The notes: a model not told the origin generated them from the sequence alone. Positions 22,168 to 33,637 are shown, counted from the first letter of the stretch. The stretch: DNA of 64,000 bases from Vanessa cardui (GCF_905220365.1 NC_061137.1:13544001-13608000); one strand, 5' to 3'. Numbers and translations are program-made.

Positions 22168-25100
22168 GCAAGTAATTCAACCAAGATATCGCGAACGAAA
22201 GATACGATATTGATTACACATTAACACATAAACACACAACTTGCACACGATCACTTGTCACTTTCATTCTCACACACATACACAACACACACAAACCTCG
22301 ATTAAACACAGGCGCACCCGTACAATTGCAATTATTTATACAAAAACACCACACACACGCAAACAACCGATCTGAGACACAGATATAATACGTAAGAATT
22401 TTTTTTTGATATCTAAATTATTTTCGAAAAAAAAACAATTGCAACATTCATGGATTTATTAACAAAAATTAATTTCGACCAGCTTTATCTTAAATTATCA
22501 CACACACACGCTTAAGTATAGCACGTACACACCCACACACTAACGCGTTCGAACATCTCTTCTCACTAACTCCCGCCAAAAGTACAACATCGTAACATTC
22601 GTAACAGCGAAAATAAAACAAAATGGCCGATATAACGAGCGTCGTCTGATTGCAGAGGGCGAGTTACGATTGTCACATTCTTTATGGCGCTGCCCTGCAT
22701 CCGATGCGACGCGCCTGACGGTAAGTGCTGTACAGTTGGCACACTTTAATTCGTTAAAATATTATATATCTCCGACATTGTTCGTGAGCGATGAAGTCAT
22801 TATTATTACGTCAAACATACTGTCAACAAACTGTGGATCATGGTGTTACGTACGTAGGTGTTTGTAAAGAAATCTTAAAACAAGTAGACTGTAAATTGAT
22901 ATCATTTTAGCATATTTAATTAATTACTCTGGCTCACGTAGGACTTAAAAGAAATTCCAACACGAAATATTACTGTTTGACGATAGTATATATCATAATA
23001 ATAGGTTAGAATTTTTGGATACTCCTTCAGGGAAGCATTTTATTTGCTTTTATATATATCAGATTATTTTAATTATAACTGCAGAGTTTACGTCTGTTCT
23101 TATAGTTAAGATAAAAAACCTTATTCCACAAAAATTTACCAGTGTAGGCTGATTATCGTAATATGTAGATGAATTTACCTCGGTATTTGATCATTTTACC
23201 TTCCATCATTATTTGATTTTCGAACATAAAAATATAAATATGAAACTCTTTAATCTGTTACTCTGCATAGGTTTTAATATCAAACACTAAAAAAATACTT
23301 TTACAAAGTTTTCTTGCTAAAATTTAAAACATAAAATTTACAGGAACTATTTTACAGACAGTACTAAAGATAGAAGTATCAAGTTCAGAACTTAAAATGA
23401 ACAAAACTACTCATTTAAAATACTACGATGCACGTCGTTTGGTTTTACTCTCAGCTTACACTATTTTAGTTCGCCGTCACAACATTTTATATTGTATTTA
23501 AAAATATACAACACACTGGCGACATCTCCTACGCTTTTAGATATATATTTTATTTTAAATAGATTGGCAAACTAGCAAATGGAACATCACCATACACATT
23601 TGGCACTTAAAAAAATACTAGTTTTTGCCCGCGGTTTTACTCGCGTTTTAGACTGTTCGTTGTCAAGAGTTAGGAAGGAAAAGTGGCCTATGTCCTTCCT
23701 TGAATTCAAGCATGCTTTAAACCAAATTTCATCAAATTTGGTATGAAAGTAATTTATTAACATAAGAATTAACGACATTAAATGACATTAAATATTAACT
23801 AAAACTAGTTACTGTATAAATCTTGACAGCATGGAATGGTGGCAAGAATGCTAGCAGCATTTCCCCGTTGAATCGCAATTCCGATCCTCTGGGCAAGAAA
23901 CGAACCAGCCCTCCTGTCACCAGTGGAGGCAATAAGGCGAGGTGTTATACTTTTGATGAAATTTGGTCTCAAAAAGGTTGAGCGATTTGGTCGTGAAAGA
24001 GCGACAGACGGACGGACAAAGTAACTTCCACATGAATACTATTAGCATAGATTAACCAATCCAGCTTAAAATGTTTTATCCCTTGTGCCTTTACTGCCTT
24101 ACTCATTCTGTAAGCCGGAACAAAACGCAACAGTAATGGCATATTTGTAGTAGAATTTGAGAACTGTAAGTATGACCTACACATAAAGCAACTAAATAAA
24201 TATTAGAATCGATTAAAGTACCATTTCATATTAAAGATTACCTAGACAATTATATTCGTAAAAGTGGATTGAATAGTTCCGTGTGGAACATTTTCGTATT
24301 TTTCATAACATTTTAGCAGGAATATCGCTTGGTAGTCCGACTGCGTAAATATATAGCAGCTATTTGATTATGTCCGAATTCGCACAAACATTCTACAATT
24401 GGTTCACTAACGAGTGTAGCGGTACTGCTAGGGTCATTGTTTTGTAAATCAGGTAATTTTTGGCAACTGCGCTACGGATTTTGATGCGGTTTTTTTAATA
24501 GATAGTATGATTCTAGAGGAATGTTTGTGTATATAATACATGAACAATATAGTTAAAAAAACACTGATAATTTTAGAAGTGTCCAATGTGATGTCGTAAA
24601 TTAACAAATTCTGTATTATATTTAGTATAAATCCGTGAGAAGACGGAGCGGGTCGCTAGTCTGAAAATATTTGCAAATATAACACATATATGCTCAATGT
24701 ATTTGTCAAATAAGAAAAGGATTTCCTTTCTCTCGTCTCCCGTTGCATGTTCTATATTCTTACGTAAAGAAAGATTTCTAATTTCCAGGTCACAACAAAA
24801 ACAGCCTGTAAATTCCCACTGCTGGGCTAAAGGCCTCCTCTCCCTTTGGAACATATTCCACCACGCTGTTCCAATGCGGGTAGGTGGAATACACATGTGG
24901 CAGAATTTCTATGAAATTTGTCACATGCAGGTTTCCTCGCGATGTTTTCCTTCACCACTGAGCACGAGATGAATTAAAAAGACAAATTAAGCACATGAAT
25001 CAGCGGTGCTTGCCTGGGTTTGAACCCGCAATCATCGGTTAAGATGCACGCGTTCTAACCACTGGGCCATCTCGACTTCCAGGTTACATCGTAGACAAAA

Positions 25101-28100
25101 CAACGGATATCGGCTATCGAATATTCTATCAATCTCAGACATGGCCGGCGGCCAGGGACAAGTGCGAAGATGATGGCGCTAAATTAGCAGTACCCAAGAC
25201 TTTAGTAAGTTGACTTACTCGTCTTACTCTTATTTTTCATGAGGCTCGCCTGATGGAAAGTGACTACCCATGGACATCTGCAACACCAGGGTGCTAGGCT
25301 ACGTTGGCCTTTAAGGAAGGAGTACGCGCTTTTTTTTAAGGTTACCAAATCATATCGAAGGCGAAAAAAGTCTTTTAACGTTTAGACGTATTTAACGACC
25401 GTCCTTGTTAAAGTTCATTCTAAGATATTGATAACGCTATCTATTTATTAAAAAAGGAAATATTTTTAAGGAATTATTAATACTCCTATTTACTTCTTCA
25501 ATAAAAAATTCTGCTAGGAATGAGGACGAAAAGTCCAAGGGTCGAACTTACGACTTTTCACATAGCTAATTGTCCCGTAACATGTTGAAATTGAAGTCAT
25601 AGTTATGTATAAAAATGTACTTTTTAATAAAAAGTAACATCCTGTAAATTTCCCACTGCTGGACTAAGGCCTTCTTTCCCCCAGGAGAGCGTTTGGAACA
25701 TATTCCACCACGCTGTTCCAATGCGGGTTGGTGGAATGCACATGTGGCAGAATATCAATGAAATTAGCCACATGCAGGTTTCCTCATGATGTTTTCCTTC
25801 ACCGCCGAGCACGAGATGAATTATAAACACAAATTAAGCACATATATATATAGTGGAGCTTACCCTGATTTGAACCCGATATCATCGGCTAAGATGCACG
25901 GGTCCTAACCACTGGGCCATCTCAGCTTGTATTTGTTTAATACATATTTAAAATATGTCATATCCGTTTTATAATAAGTTTGTGAGGATGGATATCTGTA
26001 CGATTGTTACTCTTTCACGAAAAAAGTACTTAACGGATTTAGATTTAATTGTACACTAATATAGGATACACATCAGAATAACACAGAGGCTACATTTTAC
26101 AAAGACATTATGTAATATGGGCATAATTTAACGATACTTATAAAATAACCGTGCGAAGCTAGTATACTATATACAATAGAGAATAATGACTCGTTCACAG
26201 GAGGAGTTCTTATTTATGCAAAAGCTCGTCCGAGGAATGCACTATCCCAGCATCGTCGACAGCGAGTATCAGGTGGTGGTGTGGCTTGGCATTAACAACC
26301 TCGATGATTACAGAGTCTGGAGGAATATTGATGGTGAGAATTTATAGATCTATACACTCAGCGCGCGCTTCGCGTTAAACATTCTTATGAGCTCGTGCAT
26401 ACAAAATGTGTGTGTTCATGTTTATATGATAATGAAATAGTTATTTTGTTTTGTTGTTAATAGATGGCGTTAGTAGGTCTTTAAATCGCGCTATAACTGT
26501 CTTAATTTATTATTTTCAACCGACATCAAAAATAGGAAGAGGTTCTCAATACGACCCGTATGTTTTTTTTCTATGTTTGTTACGCGATAACTCCGCCAAT
26601 TATGAACCGATTTGAACAAATCTTTTTTCGGTGTATAGGTAATATCTCAAGGGTTAAATTTAATAATAAAAAAACAACCCCCAAGGGTGGAAAATTGGGG
26701 ATGAATTTTTTATACGCAATATCTCCGCCTATTATAAATCAATTTGAACGACTATTTTTTTGTTGAATAGGTATAATCAAAAATATTTCACCCCCAAGGA
26801 TTAACTTTTTATACGCAATATCTCCGCCGATTATGAACTATTTTTTTTTTGTGTTCACGTATTCGTAGTCGCTTTTTTTTTTAAACTTAATTCTAAACAA
26901 AAAGGAACAGTAATTCATCTCACTCGGCGTGTCCCAGTAAGCGCTAAGTACCTAAAAAGAGTGACAGACCAAAAATGGTTGACCAAAAGGTTTGTCCTAA
27001 GAGTTCATCGGATGATGACCTTTCTCATCTTTATTTTAAAAAAGGTAGAGTTTGTGATACTGCTAAACGATAATGTACATCATAGATTTCCCGAGCATAG
27101 TGCTTACTGTGGGAAAATTCAAATACCATGATAAGCGTTATTTAATGGTTAACGCTTTAAGGCTGAGTCTTCACAGCGTACATCACTATAGATAGAAGCT
27201 TTCCAACAAAATACAGATTCTAAACTTCAAATATAAATGAATACATACAAAGGTAAATAAATTCTATATACCCATGTTAGCCGTAAATTTTACAAAATTT
27301 ATGATGGATAATATAATATGTTATAAAATAAATCGAAGTACTAACTTCTATGAATTTTAATGCAAGTACTCACATCATATTACCTATATACCGAAAAAAA
27401 TATATATATAAATATATTTTTACTTATGATAAATATTTCATTCATTCATTCATTCCAGAAATGGAACACTTGACTTCATTGGAGTCAATTTCAATATTAG
27501 GAGGGGTCATGACGTGTTCAAACTTGATATATTAATTATTAAGCAAATCTCATCTATTTTATCATTGTAAAGCTGGAGACTTTATGAATATGAGAGTTTA
27601 TTTGATTGTACAACGGATACTCTTTAATATAATCTTTTAGTATGTACCATCACAATATGACCAATAAGAGCAGAACATCTATAAAAAATGTTGGAAAAAC
27701 GGAGCTTCATGGAAAATCATGTATGACAGAATCTGTAATGTATACAAGGTTATTGGTAATTCGGTGTATATCCGTTAGGAGGTGATACGGGTGACTATTT
27801 GCAATAATTTCAACCTCCATATGCATCATCCAAAAGTGATCCATTTTTGAGTTATCACGTTTTTTAGGATTTTCAAAATTTGTCAAAAATGCAGCTTCAA
27901 AATTTATTTTAAAAAAATGATTTTTTTTCTTTTGTTTTATAACAAGCGACCCTTACCAGCTTCGCGCGGGTGCAATGCTGATACTAATTAATATACTACA
28001 GATTTTTTTCTTGTCTCTTTACTATATTGTCCATGTATTATACAGAAACCTTACTCTCGAATCACTCTATCTATTAAAAAAACCGCATCAAAACCCGTTG

Positions 28101-31100
28101 CGTAATTTTAAAGATCTAAGCTTATACATAGGGGCTGACAGTAAGCGACTTTTTTTATACTATATAATGAATATATAAACGGAATTAGAACCAGTATCTA
28201 GAGTAATATAAAAATATACATCGTAGTCATTACTCCTGCTGCCATCAGAATAAACTTTATGCAGCTATACAACGCTATTTGAAATTATATCACGCTGAAA
28301 GATAAGCATAAAAATATATTTTAATATTAGCTCAGGTGCGAGTTGTGGATGATTTATCCTAATTATGGCGTTTTTATATTTCATCATACCCTTTTCTGGT
28401 CACTTCACTTGTTCTTGTCACTTAATTTAATTAGTAAGCAATTTAAGAAGTGCACAAGGGACAACCTACTATTGTCTCTCTGCTGGCCTTCATATTATAA
28501 GTGTTAATTCCACTACGGTGATCCAGTATGAATTAGTGGACACACGAGGCAGAACATCAGATCTTTTACTGTATCTACATATAAAATACTCGTTGTTGCC
28601 CGCGGCTTCTCTCTCAGATTTAGCGGTTTGGTTGTCACGTATTAGGCAACAAAATTAGCCTATGTCCGTCCTTGGAGTTCAATTTTGCTTCATACCAATT
28701 TTCATCAAATTTGGCTCAGCGGTTTGGCAGTGAAAGAGCGATAGATAGACAGACAAAGATACTTTCATATTTATAACATTAATATAGATTTTATAAAAAC
28801 TCAATGATATTTACTTGGAATTCAACTGAAAATTTTCGTTTAAAATTGTAATTTTTAAAGACATCTGAAATAAAATATCTGTTACCATATTTAATAAATA
28901 CATGTGAATTGTAAGGATACCTATCCGTGTAGTGTTGTACTATAAGATATATTACGTAATAATTCGTATCGCGGTTCCTGTTTTGAGGTCAGTAATTACG
29001 GACCCGTATAACATTTCAGATAGTACACTAGTAGCTTTATAACGGTGCTATTAATTACATTGCCTATATATTCTTCCCTTGTTTATAAAGAGATATCTCT
29101 TTATCATTCGGTTGTTTCATAATGAAAAGCTAAATATATGTACATATATATGTTTTGTATTATGTGTATTATTATATTTTATATGCTTTATATTTATTTA
29201 TTAAAAAACCACCAACAAAATTTCATGTGGATCTTTTCTTAGGTTGCAAATATTTATTGTAAGTTAATTTCATTTAAAGGTAGTTACAGCTAGCATAAAA
29301 AGTTAAACTAACTAAAGTATATAAGGCTAAAATTAAAACTCAAACTAGGACTGTAATAATTCATATTTAAGTTAATATGAATTTACAAAACGTAAGATAA
29401 TTGATAAAAATAGGGTAACTTAAAAAAAAGAAAAACAAACAAAAGCTGATGAGTCAATAATGTGAGATAATCGCGAATCTCTTGATGAACAACACAACTA
29501 CAGTCACGACTAAACACAGCACAAGACAAGTTACAATCTATTAACAATGCTATTGCAAATCTTTGACTTAAATTCCCTTAAGCTGTCGCAAAAAAAATCA
29601 ATACATTATATCATAAATCAAAATTATTGTACCCCTCTCCAAATTTATTTTACAATCAGTCTTCTGCCCTAAGGTTGCCGGGAAGAGATCGCTATTTAGC
29701 GATGAGGCCGTTGCATTAATGCAACTTTAAATGTTAATCCTTAGGTTTAATATAACATTAAGGGCTGGTGCAACAACAAACAACAACAACAGCCTGTAAA
29801 TTCCCACTGCTGGGCTAAAGGCCTCCTCTCCCTTTGAGGAGAAGGTTTGGAACATATTCCACCACTCTGTTCCAATGCAGGTTGGTGGAATACACATGTG
29901 GCACAATTTCTATGAAATTTGTCACATGCAGGTTTCCTCACGATGTTGTCCTTCACCACTGAGCACGAGATGAATTATAAAGACCAATTAAGCACGTGAA
30001 TCAGCGGTGCTTACCTGGGTTTGATCAATCATCGGTTAAGATGCACGCGTTCTAACCACTGGGCCATCTCGACAGGGCTGGTACAATACAGTGCAGGTAC
30101 AATAAAGTATAAATAAATAAAAATGTTATGGAATAATTAAATTAGAATCTGTTCCAGGTGAAAACATAAACGAAACTGGATTCCACGAGTGGGCCTCTGG
30201 CAACGGCGAGGGTTACAGGTAAGCTTTAGTTGTATAGAAATTAACTCATTAAGCTCGTCATATTTGCAAGCAGCTTCTAGCGAGAAGAAACGGCGAGAAA
30301 CTCGCATAGTCGCTTTTCAAATAAACAGATTTAGAATGCTGTTATTTACAGTAATTAGTGTCCTATGATGGAACCCGACCCTAACTCCAGGCGTTTCTTT
30401 CTAAAAAGTACTTTTTTAATGAATAATATGATTTATTTATTAATTTAGTCTTTTTAAATTTTGAAAATGGTAAATTGACTATATTTTCCGGTATCTTATT
30501 ACATATGCGTATACCATTTCCCAAAAACGTTCTATTTACCGTATGCAAACGGAAACTGGGTTTATTCTTATTTCTTGTATTAAAAGTATGTAATTGACAT
30601 AAAGAGTGAATCACTACACCACAGACCGGTGCAGTGGTAACTTAACATTCAATAAAATCCTTTAAGATCATGATTCAAGTTACACAAATAAAGATTTTTT
30701 TATTTAATTACATACGATTATGTTGTACAGTGCAAAAAAGCGGATTTGAACTTACTGTTTTCGATTGAGATCCGCGTGTTTTTCCACTGAGCTAACTGAA
30801 ATCTCATTTCAATAGTACATTGTATTCCAAATATTGTTTACCTATAAATACAGCTTAATATTATTAATACCGTGATAGATCAAATCCCGCTTGTTACCAA
30901 CTGACCTATATGACCTTTACCAATTAACCCTTGTCGAAAAACAACAAACGATTCATATTCCCCCAGCTTAACGATAATAAAGAGGTAATAATCACACTCA
31001 ATGTTATGGTATTGTTTAGGATATTAAAATACATATATAAATAACCTGTATGACTCAACTAATATATAGTAAACTAGCTCGCACAGCTAAAGACTAGACT

Positions 31101-31618
31101 CAAGTTCGAATCCAGGATGAGCTAGCATAGGTTATTAGGTCTTTCTGTCGAAAAATTCTTAATGTTAAATTCATGTCAAATAAATACGAGTCTCTATCCG
31201 GACGCAGCAGGTTACCTTCCCATCTCTGAGATTGAAATACATTCTTAAAATGCACATTCGTTTGCGCACAAACACTTATGCACTAAAATATAGTTGGCTA
31301 GCTCAGGTCAGGAAGGGAAATACATCAAATAATTCACAACACCCCCGTGTATATTCCTACAGAACAATAGTAACGCCTTAATGGTAATGCTGGTTTATGT
31401 AATAATCCTATTTGAAATGCTCTACATATGACCTGCTAGGTAATATTATACGCTTTATATATATAAATGAAGCCTTAAATATACATACGTTTACTTACAG
31501 CGACGCACCGGAAGAGCCTCACTGCGCGGGCCTCGACGCCGTGCACTGGCTTCGCGACTTTTGGTGCCACCGTCGGCAGCCTTACCTTTGTCAAATTAAT
31601 TTAAAAAATAAAATATAA
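22163..31618 (+). CDS. Secreted C-type lectin, single CTLD (joined 167 aa, six exons)
   Basis: Coding exons: 22163-22167, 22656-22720, 25083-25204, 26201-26333, 30158-30218 and 31501-31618. They total 504 nt with matching phases at every junction and end in TAA. Joined product: signal peptide (about residues 1-19, hydrophobic VTIVTFFMALP), then one C-type lectin domain. All four framework cysteines are present (ARDKC, EEPHC, DFWC, PYLC), plus WLG as VVVWLGINN, and an extra N-terminal pair PCIRC. The EPN/QPD sugar-binding triplet and WND box are not canonical (GNGEGY, WLRD), so Ca-dependent sugar binding may be altered. Insect relatives (immulectins, CTL-S) act in microbial recognition and haemocyte responses; that role is inferred. 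AATAAA lies just after the stop. The first two exons are less certain than the last four. Introns carry three antisense SINE-A copies. Confidence 0.8.
22168..22655 (+). other. Lectin intron 1, GC-AG type, CA-rich
   Basis: Starts GCAAGT, ends GATTGCAG. The first half is rich in CA/ACAC runs (22220-22385 and 22500-22530). No internal gene. Confidence 0.45.
22656..22720 (+). CDS. Lectin exon 2 (signal peptide)
   Basis: Between GATTGCAG and GTAAGT. Encodes GRVTIVTFFMALPCIRCDAP then DG across the junction. Phase 1 at its 3' end matches exon 3. The 65-codon ATG frame starting at 22670 is a shadow in another frame. Confidence 0.65.
23618..24051 (-). mobile_element. Short Helitron (family B), copy 2, split by a LINE tail
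   Basis: A|CTAG end with GCCCGCGGTTTTACTCGCG, CCAAATTTCATCAAATTTGG, then an unrelated insert (23742-23961). The family resumes at GCGATTTGGTCGTGAAAGAG and ends CATAGA|T. Lies in lectin intron 2. Confidence 0.75.
23742..23961 (-). mobile_element. LINE 3' end (C-terminus of RT ORF plus 3' UTR), copy 1
   Basis: The minus strand reads RLIASTGDRRAGSFLAQRIG, then IAIQRGNAASILATIP and a stop a few codons later, a typical non-LTR retrotransposon C-terminus. It shares about 200 bp with 32927-33122. Confidence 0.7.
24068..24190 (-). mobile_element. SINE-C, degenerate copy
   Basis: TTATCCCTTGTGCCTTTACT, GTAAGCCGGAACAAAACGCA and a decayed CTACACATAAAGC end. Confidence 0.5.
24470..24660 (+). mobile_element. 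Helitron-like fragment (family C), opposite orientation
   Basis: GATTTTGATGCGGTTTTTTT, AATAGATAG, ACACTGATAATTTTAGAAGT and end GCGGGTCGCTAG|T: a Helitron 3' end on the plus strand in lectin intron 2. Confidence 0.7.
24783..24794 (+). repeat. Target-site duplication copy carrying a former 3' splice site
   Basis: TTCCAGGTCACA here and TTCCAGGTTACA at 25077-25088 (11 of 12 identical) flank the SINE-A at 24791-25076. Both contain the acceptor CAG|GT. Confidence 0.8.
24791..25076 (-). mobile_element. SINE-A inserted at the acceptor of lectin exon 3
   Basis: Full tRNA-derived SINE in antisense to the lectin gene: CAACAAAAACAGCCTG tail end at the left, tRNA-like head ending CCACTGGGCCATCTCGA at the right, immediately before the functional acceptor. 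Its sequence now supplies the region just upstream of the AG. Confidence 0.9.
25083..25204 (+). CDS. Lectin exon 3 (first half of CTLD)
   Basis: Between CTTCCAG and GTAAGT. Encodes YIVDKTTDIGYRIFYQSQTW then PAARDKCEDDGAKLAVPKTL, the typical W-x-A-x2-x-C-x3-GA-LA start of an insect CTLD. Confidence 0.88.
25231..25345. mobile_element. Lepidopteran short repeat fragment
   Basis: CTCGCCTGATGGAAAGTGAC, CCATGGACATCTGCAACACC and GGCCTTTAAGGAAGGAGTAC are landmarks of a common interspersed repeat known to me from Lepidoptera. Single copy in this window. Confidence 0.5.
25641..25927 (-). mobile_element. SINE-A in lectin intron 3
   Basis: CCTGTAAATTTCCCACTGCT to CACTGGGCCATCTCAGCTT; near full length, antisense to the gene. 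Confidence 0.9.
26201..26333 (+). CDS. Lectin exon 4 (CTLD core)
   Basis: Between TTCACAG and GTGAGA. Encodes EEFLFMQKLVRGMHYPSIVD and VVVWLGINNLDDYRVWRNID; WLG is the conserved CTLD core. Confidence 0.9.
26560..26850. repeat. Diverged tandem repeat, about three units
   Basis: Three units built around ATACGCAATATCTCCGCC (first unit TTACGCGATAACTCCGCC), each followed by ATTATGAA/AAATC..TTTGAAC, a T-run and, in the first two, GTATAGGTA/AATAGGTATA. Spacing about 125-130 then 105 bp. In lectin intron 4. Confidence 0.7.
26851..27942. other. Lectin intron 4, unique part
   Basis: No gene seen. AT-rich; short frames without domains. Confidence 0.4.
27943..28168 (-). mobile_element. Helitron-like fragment (family C)
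   Basis: Degenerate low end (CAAGCGACCCTTACCAGCTT), middle CGAATCACTCTATCTATT, far end GGGGCTGACAGTAAGCGAC. Confidence 0.6.
28589..28788 (-). mobile_element. Short Helitron (family B), copy 3
   Basis: Low end CTCG in place of CTAG, then TTGCCCGCGGCTTCTCTC, TTTTCATCAAATTTGGCTCA, GACAGACAAAG and end AATATAGA|T. Confidence 0.75.
28790..29760. other. Lectin intron 4, unique part
   Basis: Nothing recognised beyond AT-rich sequence. Confidence 0.4.
29771..30073 (-). mobile_element. SINE-A in lectin intron 4, with target duplication
   Basis: (CAA)n, CAGCCTGTAAATTCCCACTG to CACTGGGCCATCTCGAC. Flanked by AGGGCTGGTGCAA (29761-29773) and AGGGCTGGTACAA (30074-30086), a 13-bp duplication with one mismatch. 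Slight head erosion at the B-box. Confidence 0.92.
30158..30218 (+). CDS. Lectin exon 5
   Basis: Between CTGTTCCAG and GTAAGC. Encodes GENINETGFHEWASGNGEGY; this is where the sugar-specificity triplet would fall in a canonical CTLD. Confidence 0.85.
30381..30660 (-). pseudogene. Non-LTR reverse transcriptase C-terminal fragment
   Basis: Minus-strand 77-residue frame with LHTFNTRNKNKPSFRLHTV, FLGNGIRICNKIPENI and SYYSLKKYFLERNAW, the pattern at the C-terminus of Jockey/CR1-type polyproteins. A fragment in lectin intron 5. Confidence 0.65.
30680..30808 (-). mobile_element. Possible tRNA-derived SINE, other family
   Basis: The minus strand has TTAGCTCAGTGG (A-box-like) and AAGTTCAAATCC (B-box-like) 40 bp apart, followed by a non-tRNA tail. 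The acceptor stem does not pair, so it is not a functional tRNA. Confidence 0.45.
31501..31618 (+). CDS. Lectin exon 6 (C-terminal CTLD) and stop
   Basis: After TTACTTACAG. Encodes SDAPEEPHCAGLDAVHWLRD, then FWCHRRQPYLCQINLKNKI and TAA; three framework cysteines. AATAAA at 31622-31627. Confidence 0.92.
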
Positions 31619-31748
31619 AAAAATAAAACCTCTTTTTTATTTAAATTACTGTATAACGGCAAACTATTGTTCTAAGATACTCGTTTGAAGTGTGTGCATA
31701 ATTACTGGTGTCATATAGATATTAGTTTCCATAACAGGCATGGATTTC

Positions 31749-32000
31749 AACAACGACAGCCTGTAAATTTACCACTACAGGGCTAAGGCCTCCTCTCCCT
31801 TTGAAACCTTCTCCAGGTTTGGAATTTTTCCACCACGCTGTTCAATGCGGCTTTGAGGAATACACATGTGGCAGAATTTCTATGAAATTAGACACATACG
31901 GATTTCCTTATAATGTTTTTCTTCACCGCGCGAGATGAATTACAAACACAAATTAAGCACATGAATATTCAGGAGCGCTTGCCTGGCTTTGGACCTTGCA
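31749..32000 (-). mobile_element. SINE-A, head-truncated, 3' of the lectin gene
   Basis: CAACAACGACAGCCTGTAAA to GCGCTTGCCTGGCTTTGG; the tRNA-like head beyond the B-box is lost. Confidence 0.85.
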
Positions 32001-32690
32001 ATAGGCTATTTGACAATGCCAAAAATAATTTGTGAATTATTGTAATCAGTGTATATTATGAGTTTCAAAATGGTTATTTACTAACGAAACTTGAAAATAA
32101 TACTTAATTTATTCAAAAATCAATAAATAAAAATGCATTTTTTCAAATGTTTGTCACATGACACAAAACGCTCCTGATTGGTCGGGCTTATGATGAAGTC
32201 ACTTTCTTGTAAACTTTGCTTTTCTACTATATGTACCACAGATTAAAATACAGCAAAGTGACGTCACCGACCCCATGGCAGCGCCATATTGTCCAAATAG
32301 CGTTTTCGCGCGTTATTTAAATATGGAATTTATAATATGATATTTTTTGGCAAATATGTACTAGAAATAAAAAAATCTACTTTTACTGGGTTCCTTAACC
32401 TCTACTAAATAATATAAAATGGATTTTAAAAACCAGTCAAGTAGCCTATTGGTTAGGTTACCTAATAATTTTTATAAGATACTTATGTCTATAAGCTGTG
32501 GTGTACCCCTGACCCCTTATTGAATCAACTGTTTTTTCAACCGTGCAAAACAATTAAAATTAAAGAATTAACCCGTTGAATTTAAATTTTATAATAAATA
32601 AATATAGAACTATAAAGAACAAATTAATTAAATCAAGTTAAAAATAAAGTATGAAATTGATATTCTCTCTATAAAGTCGTACAAAGTTTC
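32001..32690. other. Intergenic, nothing seen
   Basis: AT-rich, no gene or repeat recognised. Confidence 0.4.
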
Positions 32691-32835
32691 GTAAATTAGC
32701 GACGCAGCCAAGTTTGAACACGTAGGGGCGATGCATCGCGCTCAGGGTGCTCTGCCAATTAGAGGATCTCTCCCGAGTGTGCCGTGACGGAACTCTTGAT
32801 GCGCGCCTCGCCTTACACGACTGACTTTCAATATA
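32691..32835 (-). mobile_element. Possible tRNA-headed SINE, GC-rich
   Basis: The minus strand has CTCTAATTGGCAGAGCACCC (A-box-like) and TGTTCAAACTTGG (B-box-like) in a GC-rich block followed by AT-rich DNA. Single copy here, so the call is weak. Confidence 0.35.
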
Positions 32836-32926
32836 TAAACGTGAATTACTAAATTAATTCCTTGATAATTATTCTTAACTTATATATTACGTATTATTAT
32901 TATAATATTTTACCAAAATGAGGTTT

Positions 32927-33122
32927 TCTTAACACAAGAATTAATAACATTAAATTTGTATACACAAATTTGAACTAAAACTAGTTACTGTATTAATCTT
33001 GACCGCGTGGCGGCAAGAATGCTAGCAGCAATTTCCCGTTGCATCGCAATCCTCTGGGCAAAAAACGAACCCTCCTGTCACCAGTGGAGGCAATGAGGCG
33101 AGGTGTTATACTTTTGATGAAG
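32927..33122 (-). mobile_element. LINE 3' end, copy 2
   Basis: Same block as 23742-23961 (CTAAAACTAGTTACTGTAT, GCAAGAATGCTAGCAGCA, CCTCCTGTCACCAGTGGAGG). The protein remnant is more eroded. Confidence 0.7.
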
Positions 33123-33637
33123 CTTTTTGCACCACTACAGTACTACAAGGGCCTAAAATAGCTTGTGGTTTGGAGGCTACAAGTTTGTTGACATAGAAAG
33201 ATGAACTTACGTTGGTGTCAATAATTTGGTGCTAGTTATATTATATTATAGGCTTGATATGTTATATGGCATAGTTTAATAGACTGTTGAACGTTATCCG
33301 CGTTAAAATAAGAATGTTTAAAAAACAAAACTCGATTAAAGCTTTAACTCTAAATCAATATTAAGGATTTTGAATACGAGGAAACAAAAATATATTCCAA
33401 CAATCACAAAAATATTTTAAATACAATGAACACGTACGCGCCATCATTTTACATTTTATCTGAAATACTGGCCATTATTTATTCCGATATCACAACAAAG
33501 AATCAATATAGATGATAAACAAACGGCGCTTAACGCTCCCCAAGGAATTTAAAAACGAAACGTATAACTGCGTACATACTATTTTCTATCTATTTTTGCA
33601 AGCCGTACAAACGAAACATTTATATTACGACATTTTC

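Noticed and set aside
22670..22867. 65-codon ATG frame over lectin exon 2
   Set aside because: Wrong frame for the exon and runs into the intron past a good GTAAGT donor.
30680..30808. Possible tRNA gene on the minus strand
   Set aside because: Box-like motifs only; the acceptor stem does not pair.
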